A stretch of DNA of 64,000 nucleotides, from assembly GCA_019913005.1 (NCBI GenBank), contig JAIOHL010000034.1, forward strand, positions 1 through 64,000, written 5' to 3'. Source of the stretch: Anaerolineae bacterium (lineage in GTDB: Bacteria > Chloroflexota > Anaerolineae > Aggregatilineales > J027). The position numbers were made by a program, and so were the translations under genes. Below, piece by piece: positions 50,772-60,897 of this stretch. Every line of letters begins with the position of its first letter. The first letter of the stretch is position 1. A model generated the notes under the pieces. It did not search any database, had not been told where the DNA came from, and saw only the letters and a program-made list of their open reading frames with translations.

Positions 50772-53243
50772 ATGAAACCAATCATAAAGGGAAAGAAATC
50801 GGTGAGCACTCAAACGATCACATTACCTGTCATCGGTATGACCTGTGCAAGCTGTGCGGCGACCATTGAGCGTAGCGTTCGCAAACTCCAAGGGATTCAG
50901 CAAGCCAACGTCAATTTTGCGGCGGAGCGCATCAATCTGACTTACGATGATGCGAAGGTCAGAATTACGGATATAGCCGAACGTATACACCAAGCTGGCT
51001 ATATTGTCCCCGGAGAGAAGCTAGAACTTGCTATTATAGGCATGACCTGTGCAAGTTGCGTTACTACGGTGACACGCACACTTAGAAGTGTGGCAGGGGT
51101 GACAGAAGCGGTTGTTAGTTTTGCCTCTGAGCGTGCATTGGTCACGCTGCAACCGGGTGTGCAGCCTGAAGCCCTAATTGTGGCACTCGAGAAGGCGGGA
51201 TATGGGGCAGTGCTAGCATCCAATGAAGAAGAGCTTCAGGATGCTGAACAGCAAGCGCGTGAAGCCGAAATGCGTCACCAGATGAAACGACTGGTGATCG
51301 GTACGCTGTTTACTGTTCCACTCTTTATACTCACCATGCTACGAGACTTTGGAGCGCTGGGAATGATCGAACACTTAGCAGGCTTTGATGTGCTGCTGCT
51401 GGCGCTTGCGACCCCCGTTCAGTTCTACGTAGGTTGGGATTATTATACCGGTGGGTACAAAGCCCTTCGCAATCGAGCCGCTAACATGGATTTACTGGTG
51501 GCATTGGGCACAACTGTAGCCTACATTTACAGTGTGCTGGTGCTGCTGAAGCTCCTACCCGGTCATGTCTACTTTGAAACAGCTGCCGTCATTGTCGTGC
51601 TGATTGTACTAGGGAAACTGTTAGAAGCACGCGCCAAGGGACGTGCCAGCGAAGCCATCAAGAAGCTCATGGGACTCCAAGCTAAAGTTGCTCGAATAGA
51701 ACATGATGGTATTGAAGTTGATATTCCAGTTGAACAGGTCAAGGTCAAAGATATTGTGATCGTTCGTCCCGGTGAAAAAATTCCGGTTGATGGCGTTGTT
51801 TTGCACGGACATAGTACCGTAGACGAAAGCATGATTACAGGGGAAAGCCTGCCTGTGGATAAAGCACCGGGCGATACTATTGTTGGCGCAACGATCAATA
51901 AACAGGGCTTGTTAAAGTTTGAAGCGACCAAAGTTGGACGTGAAACTGCCCTTGCTCAGATTATCCGGCTAGTGGAGCAGGCACAGGGCAGCAAAGCCCC
52001 AATTCAAAAGCTGGTTGATCAGGTTTCCGCAGTTTTTGTTCCAGTAGTAATCGCCTTTGCCATACTGGTCTTTATCATTTGGCTTGCTGGAACGGGAGAT
52101 GTAACTGCTGCCACTGTGCGCTTGATTACAATCCTTGTGATTGCTTGCCCCTGCGCGATGGGATTGGCAACTCCAACAGCGATCATGGTCGGTATGGGCA
52201 AAGGCGCTGAAAATGGCATCCTGTTCAAAAACAGTGAGTCATTGGAACGTGCCCATAAACTTTCGGCGATGGTGTTGGACAAAACTGGAACCCTGACCAA
52301 AGGTGAACCCAGTGTCACCAACATTGTTACCAACCAGCGAAGCCCGCTTAATCCTGAGCAGTTGCTTATCTTGGCGGCCAGTGCCGAACGCGGCAGTGAA
52401 CATCCGCTTGGTGAATCAATCGTTCGCGCAGCCCAAGAAGGTGGACTCTCGCTCTATCAGCCTCAACAGTTTGAAGCTATCACTGGACAAGGTATTTATG
52501 CCAAAGTTGAAGGCCAAGTGGTTTTGGTGGGCAATGCGAAGTTGATGTTGGGCTATGGCGTTCACCTAGATGATATGAAATCAGAGGTCGAAAAGCTTCA
52601 GCTCGAAGCAAAAACGGCCATGTGGGTTGCAGTTGACGGTCAAGTGGCTGGCATAATTGCCGTCGCGGATACCATCAAAGAAGGTTCAATTGAAGCCGTT
52701 CAACTAATGCACAATCTTGGCATTACTGTCGTGATGATGACAGGTGACAATCGGGGTACAGCCGAAGCGATTGCCCGCGAAGTCGGTATTGAACGGATCT
52801 TCGCAGAAGTTAAGCCAGAGGAAAAGGCGGCTTATGTCCAAAAACTGCAAGATGAAGGATATCTCGTCGGTATGGTCGGTGATGGTATTAATGATGCACC
52901 AGCCTTGGCTCAAGCGGATGTAGGAATTGCCATTGGAACAGGGACAGATGTCGCCATTGAAGCTTCCGATGTGACCTTGATTAGCGGTGACTTACGAGGC
53001 GTAACCCGTGCAATTAAGCTGAGCAAGGGAACAATGCGAACAATCCGCGAAAACCTCTTCTGGGCGTTTGGCTACAACACCATTCTTATCCCGGTTGCAG
53101 CAGGAGTGCTGGTTTTGTTCAGTATTGTTCCGGAGTTCTTGCAAGAGTTGAATCCTATTCTCGCCGCGGGGGCAATGGCCTTCAGTTCCGTGAGTGTGGT
53201 TGCCAACAGCCTAAGGCTCCGTAGTATTAAGTTGCATATATAG
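50772..53243 (+). CDS. copA: CopA-type Cu(I)-exporting P1B ATPase (second copy)
   Basis: An 823-residue copper pump with two intact HMA domains (GMTCASC at C25/C28 and C93/C96). Other motifs are TGES, CPC in the membrane ([14 protein letters not shown]), [17 protein letters not shown] and [14 protein letters not shown]. It differs from the CopA at 16375, where the first HMA lost its CxxC. Start: the ATG at 50772 has no ribosome site, while GTG at 50802 follows GGGAAAGAAAT and may be the real start, removing ten residues. It stands alone under site S10 and ends at a terminator. Confidence 0.95.
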   Translation: MKPIIKGKKSVSTQTITLPVIGMTCASCAATIERSVRKLQGIQQANVNFAAERINLTYDDAKVRITDIAERIHQAGYIVPGEKLELAIIGMTCASCVTTVTRTLRSVAGVTEAVVSFASERALVTLQPGVQPEALIVALEKAGYGAVLASNEEELQDAEQQAREAEMRHQMKRLVIGTLFTVPLFILTMLRDFGALGMIEHLAGFDVLLLALATPVQFYVGWDYYTGGYKALRNRAANMDLLVALGTTVAYIYSVLVLLKLLPGHVYFETAAVIVVLIVLGKLLEARAKGRASEAIKKLMGLQAKVARIEHDGIEVDIPVEQVKVKDIVIVRPGEKIPVDGVVLHGHSTVDESMITGESLPVDKAPGDTIVGATINKQGLLKFEATKVGRETALAQIIRLVEQAQGSKAPIQKLVDQVSAVFVPVVIAFAILVFIIWLAGTGDVTAATVRLITILVIACPCAMGLATPTAIMVGMGKGAENGILFKNSESLERAHKLSAMVLDKTGTLTKGEPSVTNIVTNQRSPLNPEQLLILAASAERGSEHPLGESIVRAAQEGGLSLYQPQQFEAITGQGIYAKVEGQVVLVGNAKLMLGYGVHLDDMKSEVEKLQLEAKTAMWVAVDGQVAGIIAVADTIKEGSIEAVQLMHNLGITVVMMTGDNRGTAEAIAREVGIERIFAEVKPEEKAAYVQKLQDEGYLVGMVGDGINDAPALAQADVGIAIGTGTDVAIEASDVTLISGDLRGVTRAIKLSKGTMRTIRENLFWAFGYNTILIPVAAGVLVLFSIVPEFLQELNPILAAGAMAFSSVSVVANSLRLRSIKLHI

Positions 53244-53261
53244 ACGGAAGTGTTGTCAAGC

Positions 53262-53295
53262 ATGAGCAAGGTTGCTTTGCCTTGCTCATATTTTT
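53262..53295 (+). terminator. Rho-independent terminator after copA
   Basis: ATGAGCAAGG (53262-53271) pairs with CCTTGCTCAT (53280-53289), followed by ATTTTT. A strong 10-bp stem. Confidence 0.85.
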
Positions 53296-53393
53296 CAAAG
53301 ACAGGTTCTCAGCTGAGGAATGTGGTTGCCTGTGTTGCTAGGCATGTATATGGACGAGCAGCGTGAACAAAAATATCCGAGTGAAAACGCTCT

Positions 53394-55646
53394 GTGCGGA
53401 TGAAATTTCTCATGATACGAATATTCCTTAAAAGTGCTGCCGGGTTACTGATTCTCATCGTTATAGTCACAACGTATCGTTCTGTACAGCCTAACAAGGC
53501 CTTAGACCAAAGAACAGACATTGTGCACCTTGCTGATCAGAATATGTCAACCCAACTCGCTGCCATATTCTTGGAAGCGTGGTCACGGCAGGATTACAGC
53601 ACCATGTATGATCTAATCACGCCGAATGCACGGGCTATGTATATTCAGAGTGCGTTTGTAGAAGCCTACCAGAGCATCTGGCGCGATCTAGAATTGCAGT
53701 CGTTAAAATGGGAGCAAAAGGAAGTTTCCACGCACGGAACCACCGTCCTTTTTAATTATGATCTGACATTTACCTCTGCCAATCTGGGTCAATTTACTGA
53801 CTCAAATCGATTGATCCGCTTTGTGCCCTCTGCTGAGGGAATGCGGATTGCGTGGTCACTAATGGATATTTTTGAAGATTGGACAAGCGGGACACGACTG
53901 AGGGTTGAGTATACGCTGCCACCCCGCGGAAATATCTACGATTCGCAGGGACGTGCCCTAGCGATACAGGATGGCACGGCTGTTGCTATTTATCTTGCCA
54001 GAAATCGTATTCCTGATGAAGGTCGGTGTATTGACGAACTTAAAGCGTTACTAGGGCGTGACGTTAGTGATTTAGCTGAGTTCTTTGGTCAGTACAACCC
54101 GGATACTGAATTTTTTGTGGGTAACACTGACTACGAAATCCTGCAAACACATGCACAGGTCTTACAATCGGTCTGCCGTCCCACCAACCTGATTGAACAT
54201 CCAACCCGTCGCTATTTTGGGAGCATTGCGCCACATCTTATTGGCTATGTGGGAAGTGTTCCAGCGGAACAGGCCGACCAATATAGAGATTATCCTTCAG
54301 ATGCATTGGTTGGCCTTATGGGTATTGAATCTAGTTGGGAGGCACAATTACGTGGCACAATCGGGAGCCGTTTCAGCTTGTTTTCATTGACGAATGATCC
54401 CATCCGGGTCATTGCGGAACAACCGTCTATACCCGGTCAGGATATCTATCTTACAATAGATAGAGAACTACAACAGTCGATTGTCCAAGCGTTTGCCGAT
54501 GCCTATGCATTGGCCGAATCCACTTGGGCAAACACATCGCTGGGGGCAGCGGCAGTGGTACTTGATGTTAACACAGGAGCGGTACTGGCAATGGTCAGCT
54601 ATCCCAGCTTTGATCCCGAAGTTTTCAATCCTCACAATCTGTATTTTGACCCTCTTCAGCAGATTCAGTCCTATCAGCTTGATCCGCGCCGCCCGATGCT
54701 GAATCATGTGACTCAGGCACAACTCCCTCTAGGTTCGGTCTTTAAGCTCATTTCCTCGATTGCTGGCGCAGATAGCGGGGTTGTTCCCATCAATACAACT
54801 TTTGCTTGTAATGATAAGTGGTATGGAGAAGAATTCGGCGACAGTCTGCCTTATCGAACGGATTGGTATACAGGCGGACGTGGGATGATTGACGGAAAGC
54901 AGGCCATTATTTACTCGTGCAATCCCTACTACTGGCAGTTGGCTGTTAGCCTCGACGCAATTGACCCCAACTTGCTGCCTAAGTACGCAAGTCTGTTTGG
55001 GTTGGGGCAATATACCGGGATTAATGGTGTTGAAGAAGAACCGGGTTTTATTCCCTCGCCACTGGCCTTGCAAAATAGTGGACAGACTTGGAGCCTACCT
55101 TTCACTTTAAACCTCGTCATTGGACAAGGGGAAGTTATGGTGAATCCTCTTCAAGTAGTAAGGATGGTTGCAGCGATTGCGAATGGAGATAAACTCTTTA
55201 CACCCTATGTTGTACAACAAGTAGCACGACCCAATGAGGCCCCTTCTTTCGTCTCCACTCCCGAATTTACCGCTTTAGATGTAAATCCAGAAGTCTTGGC
55301 CGAAGTTCAGGATGCAATGTGCAAAGTCACAACCGAAGGCACGGCTGAGTTTGTCTTTTCAGAGTGGTATGTGTTCCAGACTGATGAGCCGCTCATTTGT
55401 GGAAAAACAGGCACAGCGCAATCTAGTGAAACCCAACCGCCTCATGCTTGGTTTGTTTCTTTTGCTTCTGCTGATAACCCAGAAATTGCAGTCGTTGTCG
55501 TTGTCGAAAATTCATGTGAAGGCTCAGAGGTTGCTGCTCCTCTGGCTCGTCGTATCTACGAAATTTACTACGATCTACCACAAAGTGAATGGCCGCCTTT
55601 ATGGGAGACTGGCTGCACACCTTTAGAGGTAGGTTATGACTACTAG
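53394..55646 (+). CDS. Penicillin-binding protein, class B, MecA/NTF2-like N-terminus
   Basis: A 750-residue cell-wall transpeptidase. One N-terminal helix, then an NTF2-like MecA_N domain (about residues 45-175), a dimerisation region (PPRGNIYDSQGRALAIQD), and a transpeptidase domain with SxxK in LPLGSVFKLISS (Ser near residue 447), SxN in YSCNPYYW and KTG in CGKTGTAQSS. It cross-links peptidoglycan on the outer face. GTG at 53394 or ATG at 53400 could be the start. It has no copper motif and may belong to the transfer region or be an unrelated cargo gene. Confidence 0.9.
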   Translation: MRMKFLMIRIFLKSAAGLLILIVIVTTYRSVQPNKALDQRTDIVHLADQNMSTQLAAIFLEAWSRQDYSTMYDLITPNARAMYIQSAFVEAYQSIWRDLELQSLKWEQKEVSTHGTTVLFNYDLTFTSANLGQFTDSNRLIRFVPSAEGMRIAWSLMDIFEDWTSGTRLRVEYTLPPRGNIYDSQGRALAIQDGTAVAIYLARNRIPDEGRCIDELKALLGRDVSDLAEFFGQYNPDTEFFVGNTDYEILQTHAQVLQSVCRPTNLIEHPTRRYFGSIAPHLIGYVGSVPAEQADQYRDYPSDALVGLMGIESSWEAQLRGTIGSRFSLFSLTNDPIRVIAEQPSIPGQDIYLTIDRELQQSIVQAFADAYALAESTWANTSLGAAAVVLDVNTGAVLAMVSYPSFDPEVFNPHNLYFDPLQQIQSYQLDPRRPMLNHVTQAQLPLGSVFKLISSIAGADSGVVPINTTFACNDKWYGEEFGDSLPYRTDWYTGGRGMIDGKQAIIYSCNPYYWQLAVSLDAIDPNLLPKYASLFGLGQYTGINGVEEEPGFIPSPLALQNSGQTWSLPFTLNLVIGQGEVMVNPLQVVRMVAAIANGDKLFTPYVVQQVARPNEAPSFVSTPEFTALDVNPEVLAEVQDAMCKVTTEGTAEFVFSEWYVFQTDEPLICGKTGTAQSSETQPPHAWFVSFASADNPEIAVVVVVENSCEGSEVAAPLARRIYEIYYDLPQSEWPPLWETGCTPLEVGYDY

Positions 55647-55717
55647 CTAGGAGCGAAGGACATAGTAGCTCTTCCCTTGTTTCACGTTTCAGTTTGTGGC
55701 GGCCTTAAAAGTTGGCT

Positions 55718-55771
55718 AAAGTGTCAGTATGTCGGTATGTCGAAACTGTCAGCTACCTACTGACACTTTTT
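55718..55771 (+). terminator. Hairpin terminator, repeated element copy 2
   Basis: AAAGTGTCAGTA (55718-55729) pairs with TACTGACACTTT (55758-55769), with T residues to 55771. It lies 72 nt after the penicillin-binding protein. The element closely resembles that at 37598-37649, including GTC repeats in the loop. Confidence 0.65.
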
Positions 55772-55877
55772 CAGTTAGAAACTCCAGCAGAAATACTCCC
55801 TCTGTCCACTTATTGAACACGCAACCACCATCTCATGCTGTAGGCTAGTGGAGATTATCCATAAGTTGCCTAATGGT

Positions 55878-57107
55878 ATGAGGTTTGGCTTGAAAAAATG
55901 GTCAGTCATTATTGGCATAGCTGTCCTTTTGGCTGCAAGCGGCTCTATTTCGGTGTACCTGCTGTTTAGGGGAAAAACTGACAAGCAGCACAGGCGAGAT
56001 ATCCCCGCAACATTTGCCTCAGCGACGGCCACCTTGGCTATACTGCCATCGCCGACGGTTGCTTTCACAGCCTCGCCAACTCCTACTGCGACCCTTAGCC
56101 CTTCGTCTACCCCTACTGCAACACTGGCAACGCGAGTGATGGTCGCCACGCTTGTCATCCCTGATGTGACCTTACCACCAAGGGCCTCGCCGTTACCGGA
56201 AAACCTCCAGATTTTGACCGATGTGCCTGAACCGATTGAACCGCTGCCGAATGCAACCTTATTGCCTTTGCCGTATACCAACTTCACCGATTGGGTTGCT
56301 TTTGAGAGCGATCATCCAGTTGTTCGCTATATAGCAGGCACTTGGATGCCTATCCGCTCACATCAGGCGAGTCAAGGCCAATATCACTTTACCGAGGATA
56401 CTGACGCCAGTGTGAGTTTCACCTTTACAGGGGAAGCGGTACGGGTGCGTTATGTGGGATTCACCAACGGTGGCGTCTGGAATGTCGTTTTGGATGGCCT
56501 GATGGTGGATGTCATTGATGCCTATGCCCCGGTAGCTACCTTCACAGGCACAAAAGTGTACATGCTTAGGGCAGGGGAGCACACGCTTGAACTTCAGAAT
56601 ACAGGGAATGCCGATCCTGCCAGCAACGGACACATGCTGGCGTTAGATGCGGTGCAGGTCTATCGTCCCGATGCCCAGACGTTAATCTTTTTAGGAGGGG
56701 TATTGCCGACCTCGACGCCTACACCAACCCTCATCCCAGCCAGCAGCATTGAACTCCTAGCGGCTCCGCCTTCGCCACAACCCACTGCCACCGAAGTTCC
56801 TATCCAAGTAGTGAGCGCCGCCATCGTGATGGGTTATGACGAAAACGCCAATGGCACGTTGGATGTCAGTGAAGGCGTGCGCGGGATTTCGGTGCGCTTG
56901 GTTGAGGTGGGGACCAATAATGTACTGGGCCATACCTTTACCGATGAACGAGGTTTTGCCCAACTACAAGCCTCCACCAACTCACCCGTGCTGCTGGTCG
57001 TGCCCTATTTTGGAGAGTCATGGACAGTGCAACCGCACGGGTCAGAGGCTGCTCAGACCTTTACACTGTTGTTGTCGCCCGGTAATCAACCGGGTTTAAT
57101 TCCATGA
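55878..57107 (+). CDS. Secreted Thr/Pro-rich protein of the transfer block
   Basis: A 409-residue protein with an N-terminal helix (WSVIIGIAVLLAASGSISVYLLF), a long Thr/Pro/Ala/Ser linker (TASPTPTATLSPSSTPTATL), a jelly-roll-like domain (YHFTEDTDASVSFTFTGEAVRVRYVGF) and a C-terminal SdrD B-like domain (MGYDENANGTLDVSEGVRGISVRLVEVG) of the type that forms isopeptide or calcium-linked stalks. It is probably surface-exposed. The start at 55878 is preferred over GTG 55848, though neither has a strong ribosome site. It opens the type IV secretion block. Confidence 0.72.
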   Translation: MRFGLKKWSVIIGIAVLLAASGSISVYLLFRGKTDKQHRRDIPATFASATATLAILPSPTVAFTASPTPTATLSPSSTPTATLATRVMVATLVIPDVTLPPRASPLPENLQILTDVPEPIEPLPNATLLPLPYTNFTDWVAFESDHPVVRYIAGTWMPIRSHQASQGQYHFTEDTDASVSFTFTGEAVRVRYVGFTNGGVWNVVLDGLMVDVIDAYAPVATFTGTKVYMLRAGEHTLELQNTGNADPASNGHMLALDAVQVYRPDAQTLIFLGGVLPTSTPTPTLIPASSIELLAAPPSPQPTATEVPIQVVSAAIVMGYDENANGTLDVSEGVRGISVRLVEVGTNNVLGHTFTDERGFAQLQASTNSPVLLVVPYFGESWTVQPHGSEAAQTFTLLLSPGNQPGLIP

Positions 57108-57117
57108 GGGGCTGTAG

Positions 57118-58293
57118 ATGAACCAAATGCGCGTCATTTCCATTGTTTTGCTCGTGGTGCTTTTATTGGCACTGGCTGGGCTAGCCTGCACCGGTGAACT
57201 TACCTCAGAATCCGTCACGATTGGGGATTTACCCCAGTATGTATGCCCATCCGCTACACCACGAGCGACGAACACACCGCTGCCAACCAGCCTGCCAACG
57301 TATCTCAGCTATTTCACAGCGAATCTGACCAACTATCAGATAGGGAACAATATCAACAGTGTCACCATCCAGTGGTTGGCCCAAAATGCTGGCACGATTT
57401 ACCTGAGTTATTCCGGCAGCATGAACACTGCACCATTTTATTGGGCTGGGGCCAGTAATGTCCCAGTGGGTTATTCCTTGCCCAATATGCCCGCCCAGAA
57501 TGGCTTTTATACCCTGTATATCCCGACGCAAGTGAGCAGTGCGACGCTGCGCATTTGGACGACAAACAACAGCTATTCTCAAACCTTCTCGGTTTATCGC
57601 ATCATGGGGAATGTCGTGCAGTTCTATCCACCACCTAGCTGGGGTGCGCCTTTGCCGATTTACCCAACACCACGCCCTACCTATACGCCGTATCCCACCC
57701 CCACACCTTATATCAGGACGAACGATTATTTCTTGAATGATCCGATCTACACCGCACCGGGTGAGCAACTGCTCAACATTCGGTTTCGGGTGACGGGGAT
57801 GCAGAGTCTGTCCTTTCAAGGCACCCCCACCCCTAATCCCCCTAAAACAGCAGTGCCGGGGGTTAATCCAACCACGATCTATCCGGAGTCTTTGTATGTC
57901 TGGACTTTCGAGATTAGGAACTTCAGCCGGAATCAGACCTACACCATTTATCCACCGGCCCAGAGTTTTGTCTCCTCTATTCTTTTGTCTAGTGGGGTCG
58001 AACAGAATGTCCTGCTATTCCCGACTTATACCGCCGCACAGTTGGCTGGATTCACGGATTTCGCGGGCTATCAGGCCCACAATCTTGCCCCCGGCCAACA
58101 AGCCACCCTGCGATTGGCAGCCAAAGGGCCACAAGGCTCACTTTATCGCGTGTCGTGGGTGATGGATGCCAGTGGACGCCCCACCCCGGTGAGTGGCACG
58201 GGACCTACGCCCATTGTAGTGGGTGACAACATCGTGTCATGGATTAACACCGTCAATACCGAGTGTGTGGGCGAAATCGCCGAGCCAAACTAG
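57118..58293 (+). CDS. Lipoprotein of the type IV secretion block
   Basis: A 391-residue lipoprotein: signal peptide (ISIVLLVVLLLALAGLAC) with lipobox LAGLAC, then Thr/Pro-rich linkers (SATPRATNTPLPTSLPTY, YPTPRPTYTPYPTPTPY) between beta-rich domains. No family is recognised. It starts 10 nt after the previous gene and ends 9 nt before a VirB6/TrbL-like protein, so it is part of the same operon and probably sits on the cell surface as part of the transfer apparatus. Confidence 0.75.
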   Translation: MNQMRVISIVLLVVLLLALAGLACTGELTSESVTIGDLPQYVCPSATPRATNTPLPTSLPTYLSYFTANLTNYQIGNNINSVTIQWLAQNAGTIYLSYSGSMNTAPFYWAGASNVPVGYSLPNMPAQNGFYTLYIPTQVSSATLRIWTTNNSYSQTFSVYRIMGNVVQFYPPPSWGAPLPIYPTPRPTYTPYPTPTPYIRTNDYFLNDPIYTAPGEQLLNIRFRVTGMQSLSFQGTPTPNPPKTAVPGVNPTTIYPESLYVWTFEIRNFSRNQTYTIYPPAQSFVSSILLSSGVEQNVLLFPTYTAAQLAGFTDFAGYQAHNLAPGQQATLRLAAKGPQGSLYRVSWVMDASGRPTPVSGTGPTPIVVGDNIVSWINTVNTECVGEIAEPN

Positions 58294-58302
58294 GAGCCTG
58301 CT

Positions 58303-60897
58303 TTGAAACGAATGCGTCTTGTTGCGGTTATCCTCTTGGTGGTACTGCTGCTGGCCTTCCCCCCAGCCGCGTTGGCCCAAGTGCCTAACCCATCGGATTG
58401 GATTGATGATCTGACTCAGGCGATTCAATTTATGATTGATGGCTTCTGGTACGATCTGCTGGCACTCCATGCTCAAATCCAGTGGTTTATGATGAAAGTG
58501 TTTTTTATCCTCGGCATCGTGATTGACCTGATGACCGATTTTATGGCTGAAAACGCCTTTGCCCCGCTCATCACCCAGAGCAACAGCCAATTTGGGATAG
58601 CCGTTTCGATGAGTTTCACCATTGCCATGCTGGTGCTGGGCATGAGTTATATGATTGCCCACTTCATTCGGTTTAACGTGGTCGAATTCAAAAGTGCCTT
58701 GACTTGGTACTTGCTGGCCGCCCTGTTTTTCCAGCTTGGCCCTGAGCTGTATTTGAGCATGAACCAGTTACGCTCGGACATCAACAGCTTCTTTTATGCG
58801 ACGGCCTTACAAACGGTCAACAACAGCGATTCACCGCTCGCCCCCTTAAATAACAACATGACGACGGAAGGCCTTCCGATGCTGCCGCCTTGTGATAACT
58901 TCGGCTGGCTGACGGGGCAGACGACCACACAACTGGGGGCGGGGGTCGACGGGTTAGATATTGCCATGTCGTACATGCTGGCGACTTCCGAGGATGTGCT
59001 CGGCCAGCCACCCGCCGTGTTTGGGAACTGCCGCACCCCTAATCCGGGCGGTTACGAGAATAACTTGCCCTTTCGCTGGTACTACACCGATGGTTATTTT
59101 GACGTGATGGTATCACCCGACACATGGGAGGTTATCCCAGCCGATGATCGGGAGCGTTCTTTGAGTATGGCCGCCGCCGCCCAGTACCGCCTGATTGGGG
59201 CATGGCCGCTTTTATGGCTCGGCATCTTCGAAAAGATTGTCTATCTGCTCGTCACCTTCGCGCAGGGGTTGAGTTTTATCTCCTTTGGCGTCGCGGCGAT
59301 TTTTGCTTTTTTCAAACGCACCGAAGGCATTGCCCGTTCGGTGGTGGATTTGTGGATTGAAATCATCGTGGCGAGTGTGGTCATCGCACTGGGCCAGTCC
59401 TTGATTGTATCCTTAGCCCTCGCCGCTGCCGCCACCCAAAATCCGTTGGCCTCGATTGGGGTCGGGTTGCTGTGTGCCGTGTTAATGCTCATCTTGATGA
59501 TCTCGGCCATGAAACTGGTCTGGAATGCCTTAACCCGGATTTTTGGTTCGATCAGTCAGGCAACCGGCGGGGCTATCCTGACACCGGGGCAGGTGGCAGC
59601 CGGGGCGGCAGTGGGTACCGTCGGCACAGCGGCGGCCATCGCCACAGGCGGTGGAACATTGGCGCTGGCTGGGGCTGCCATGAGTGGTATGAGTGCATCC
59701 GGCATTGGTGGGCCAGCCATGAACATGGCGGGTGGGCAATTGATGATGGCGGGACGGATGACGGCTCACGCCACGAGTGGTGCTGGGCGTGTGATGACGG
59801 GTGGAAGTTCGAACGAAACATCGCCCCCACCATTCCTAGAAATGGGTGAAGTGGAAAACACACGAGTAGAACCGCTTCTGCTGTCCAGCGGTCCAAGCAG
59901 GCCAAGTAATGGGTCTGCCAGTATCCCTGCTCCATTGTCTACGCCTTCACTTGCACCCCAGCCTATCAATATCGCCGGGTATGAGCCCGAGGATTTATTG
60001 CCCGACAGCAGCTTGGGTCGTCGCACCTCACGCATCCAAGCGCGTTTCACTCCTACCGATGAGCAGGCGACCGCTGTTCGCACGGATGCAACTGAGCAAG
60101 TACGCCTGAATGCCGATAATGAACGTGACGATGCGGCCCTCAGTTCCGCCCTCAACAGCGATAACCGCCGTGATGAAAGTGTGGCCCAAGCGCAGATGGA
60201 TGCGGATAACAGCCGCGATGATGCCGTACTGCGCGACACCCTCAAGACCACTGGCAGTGAGCAAAAGGTGACGGTGGATACCGCTGGTCTGGAACGGGCC
60301 GGGCGTGATTTGAGCGCGGCGGCAGGAGCACTCAAAACGATGGCTGACCAGCAACAGCGCGATCGAGTAGCGGGCCGCATGGATGTCACGGGCAGCCGTA
60401 ACGTGGGAGCAGTGGTGGCTGACGCGGTGGATATGGAGCGTGAATACCGCCAAAAAATGGACAAACCCATGTTGGATGGAGCAGGTGATCAGTTTGGCGG
60501 ACGGATGGCCCAGTCGGTCGGGATACAGCCTGCGGTGGGCCAAACTCCCATCAGTGATGCAGCGCGTTTTAATGCAGTCGGTGATCAGGCCCTGCGTCTG
60601 GGATTGCATGGTGGACACATCATGCAGGTGTTGAAAGACCAAGCGAGTGCGGAGGATGGACGCAGTGTGCAGCCCGCGACCTATGACCAACTCGTCCAGC
60701 ATGTCCGTATGACAACGGGTAGACGCCAGAGTGAGGCTCAGCAGCAGGTGGGGCGGTTTTTAACAGTCGCGGCGGCGATGCCGGATGAAGTCCGTATCAC
60801 GGGGTCTATCCCTCATACACGGCTCCTGCCAACTGCTGAAAGGAACACCCAACTGCAACTAAATAGCACCAGTATGGAGGGAACGGCTAAAGCATGA
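58303..60897 (+). CDS. VirB6/TrbL-like type IV secretion membrane protein
   Basis: An 864-residue protein with a signal-like start, several hydrophobic helices between residues about 50 and 390 (including FGIAVSMSFTIAMLVLGMSYMIAH and ASIGVGLLCAVLMLILMISAMKLVW), an Ala/Gly-rich segment (AAGAAVGTVGTAAAIATGGG) and a long soluble C-terminal region rich in Asp, Ala and Arg. This is the layout of VirB6/TrbL channel components. Start is TTG 58303 after TAGGAGCCTGC. The C-terminal domain has repeat-like blocks (TDATEQVRLNADNERDD, NSDNRRDESVAQAQMDADN) that may form a coiled structure. Confidence 0.75.
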   Translation: MKRMRLVAVILLVVLLLAFPPAALAQVPNPSDWIDDLTQAIQFMIDGFWYDLLALHAQIQWFMMKVFFILGIVIDLMTDFMAENAFAPLITQSNSQFGIAVSMSFTIAMLVLGMSYMIAHFIRFNVVEFKSALTWYLLAALFFQLGPELYLSMNQLRSDINSFFYATALQTVNNSDSPLAPLNNNMTTEGLPMLPPCDNFGWLTGQTTTQLGAGVDGLDIAMSYMLATSEDVLGQPPAVFGNCRTPNPGGYENNLPFRWYYTDGYFDVMVSPDTWEVIPADDRERSLSMAAAAQYRLIGAWPLLWLGIFEKIVYLLVTFAQGLSFISFGVAAIFAFFKRTEGIARSVVDLWIEIIVASVVIALGQSLIVSLALAAAATQNPLASIGVGLLCAVLMLILMISAMKLVWNALTRIFGSISQATGGAILTPGQVAAGAAVGTVGTAAAIATGGGTLALAGAAMSGMSASGIGGPAMNMAGGQLMMAGRMTAHATSGAGRVMTGGSSNETSPPPFLEMGEVENTRVEPLLLSSGPSRPSNGSASIPAPLSTPSLAPQPINIAGYEPEDLLPDSSLGRRTSRIQARFTPTDEQATAVRTDATEQVRLNADNERDDAALSSALNSDNRRDESVAQAQMDADNSRDDAVLRDTLKTTGSEQKVTVDTAGLERAGRDLSAAAGALKTMADQQQRDRVAGRMDVTGSRNVGAVVADAVDMEREYRQKMDKPMLDGAGDQFGGRMAQSVGIQPAVGQTPISDAARFNAVGDQALRLGLHGGHIMQVLKDQASAEDGRSVQPATYDQLVQHVRMTTGRRQSEAQQQVGRFLTVAAAMPDEVRITGSIPHTRLLPTAERNTQLQLNSTSMEGTAKA

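Noticed and set aside
59472-60702. Several long frames on both strands within the VirB6-like gene
   Set aside because: They are shadows from the Ala/Gly/Asp-rich and GC-rich sequence of the real gene.
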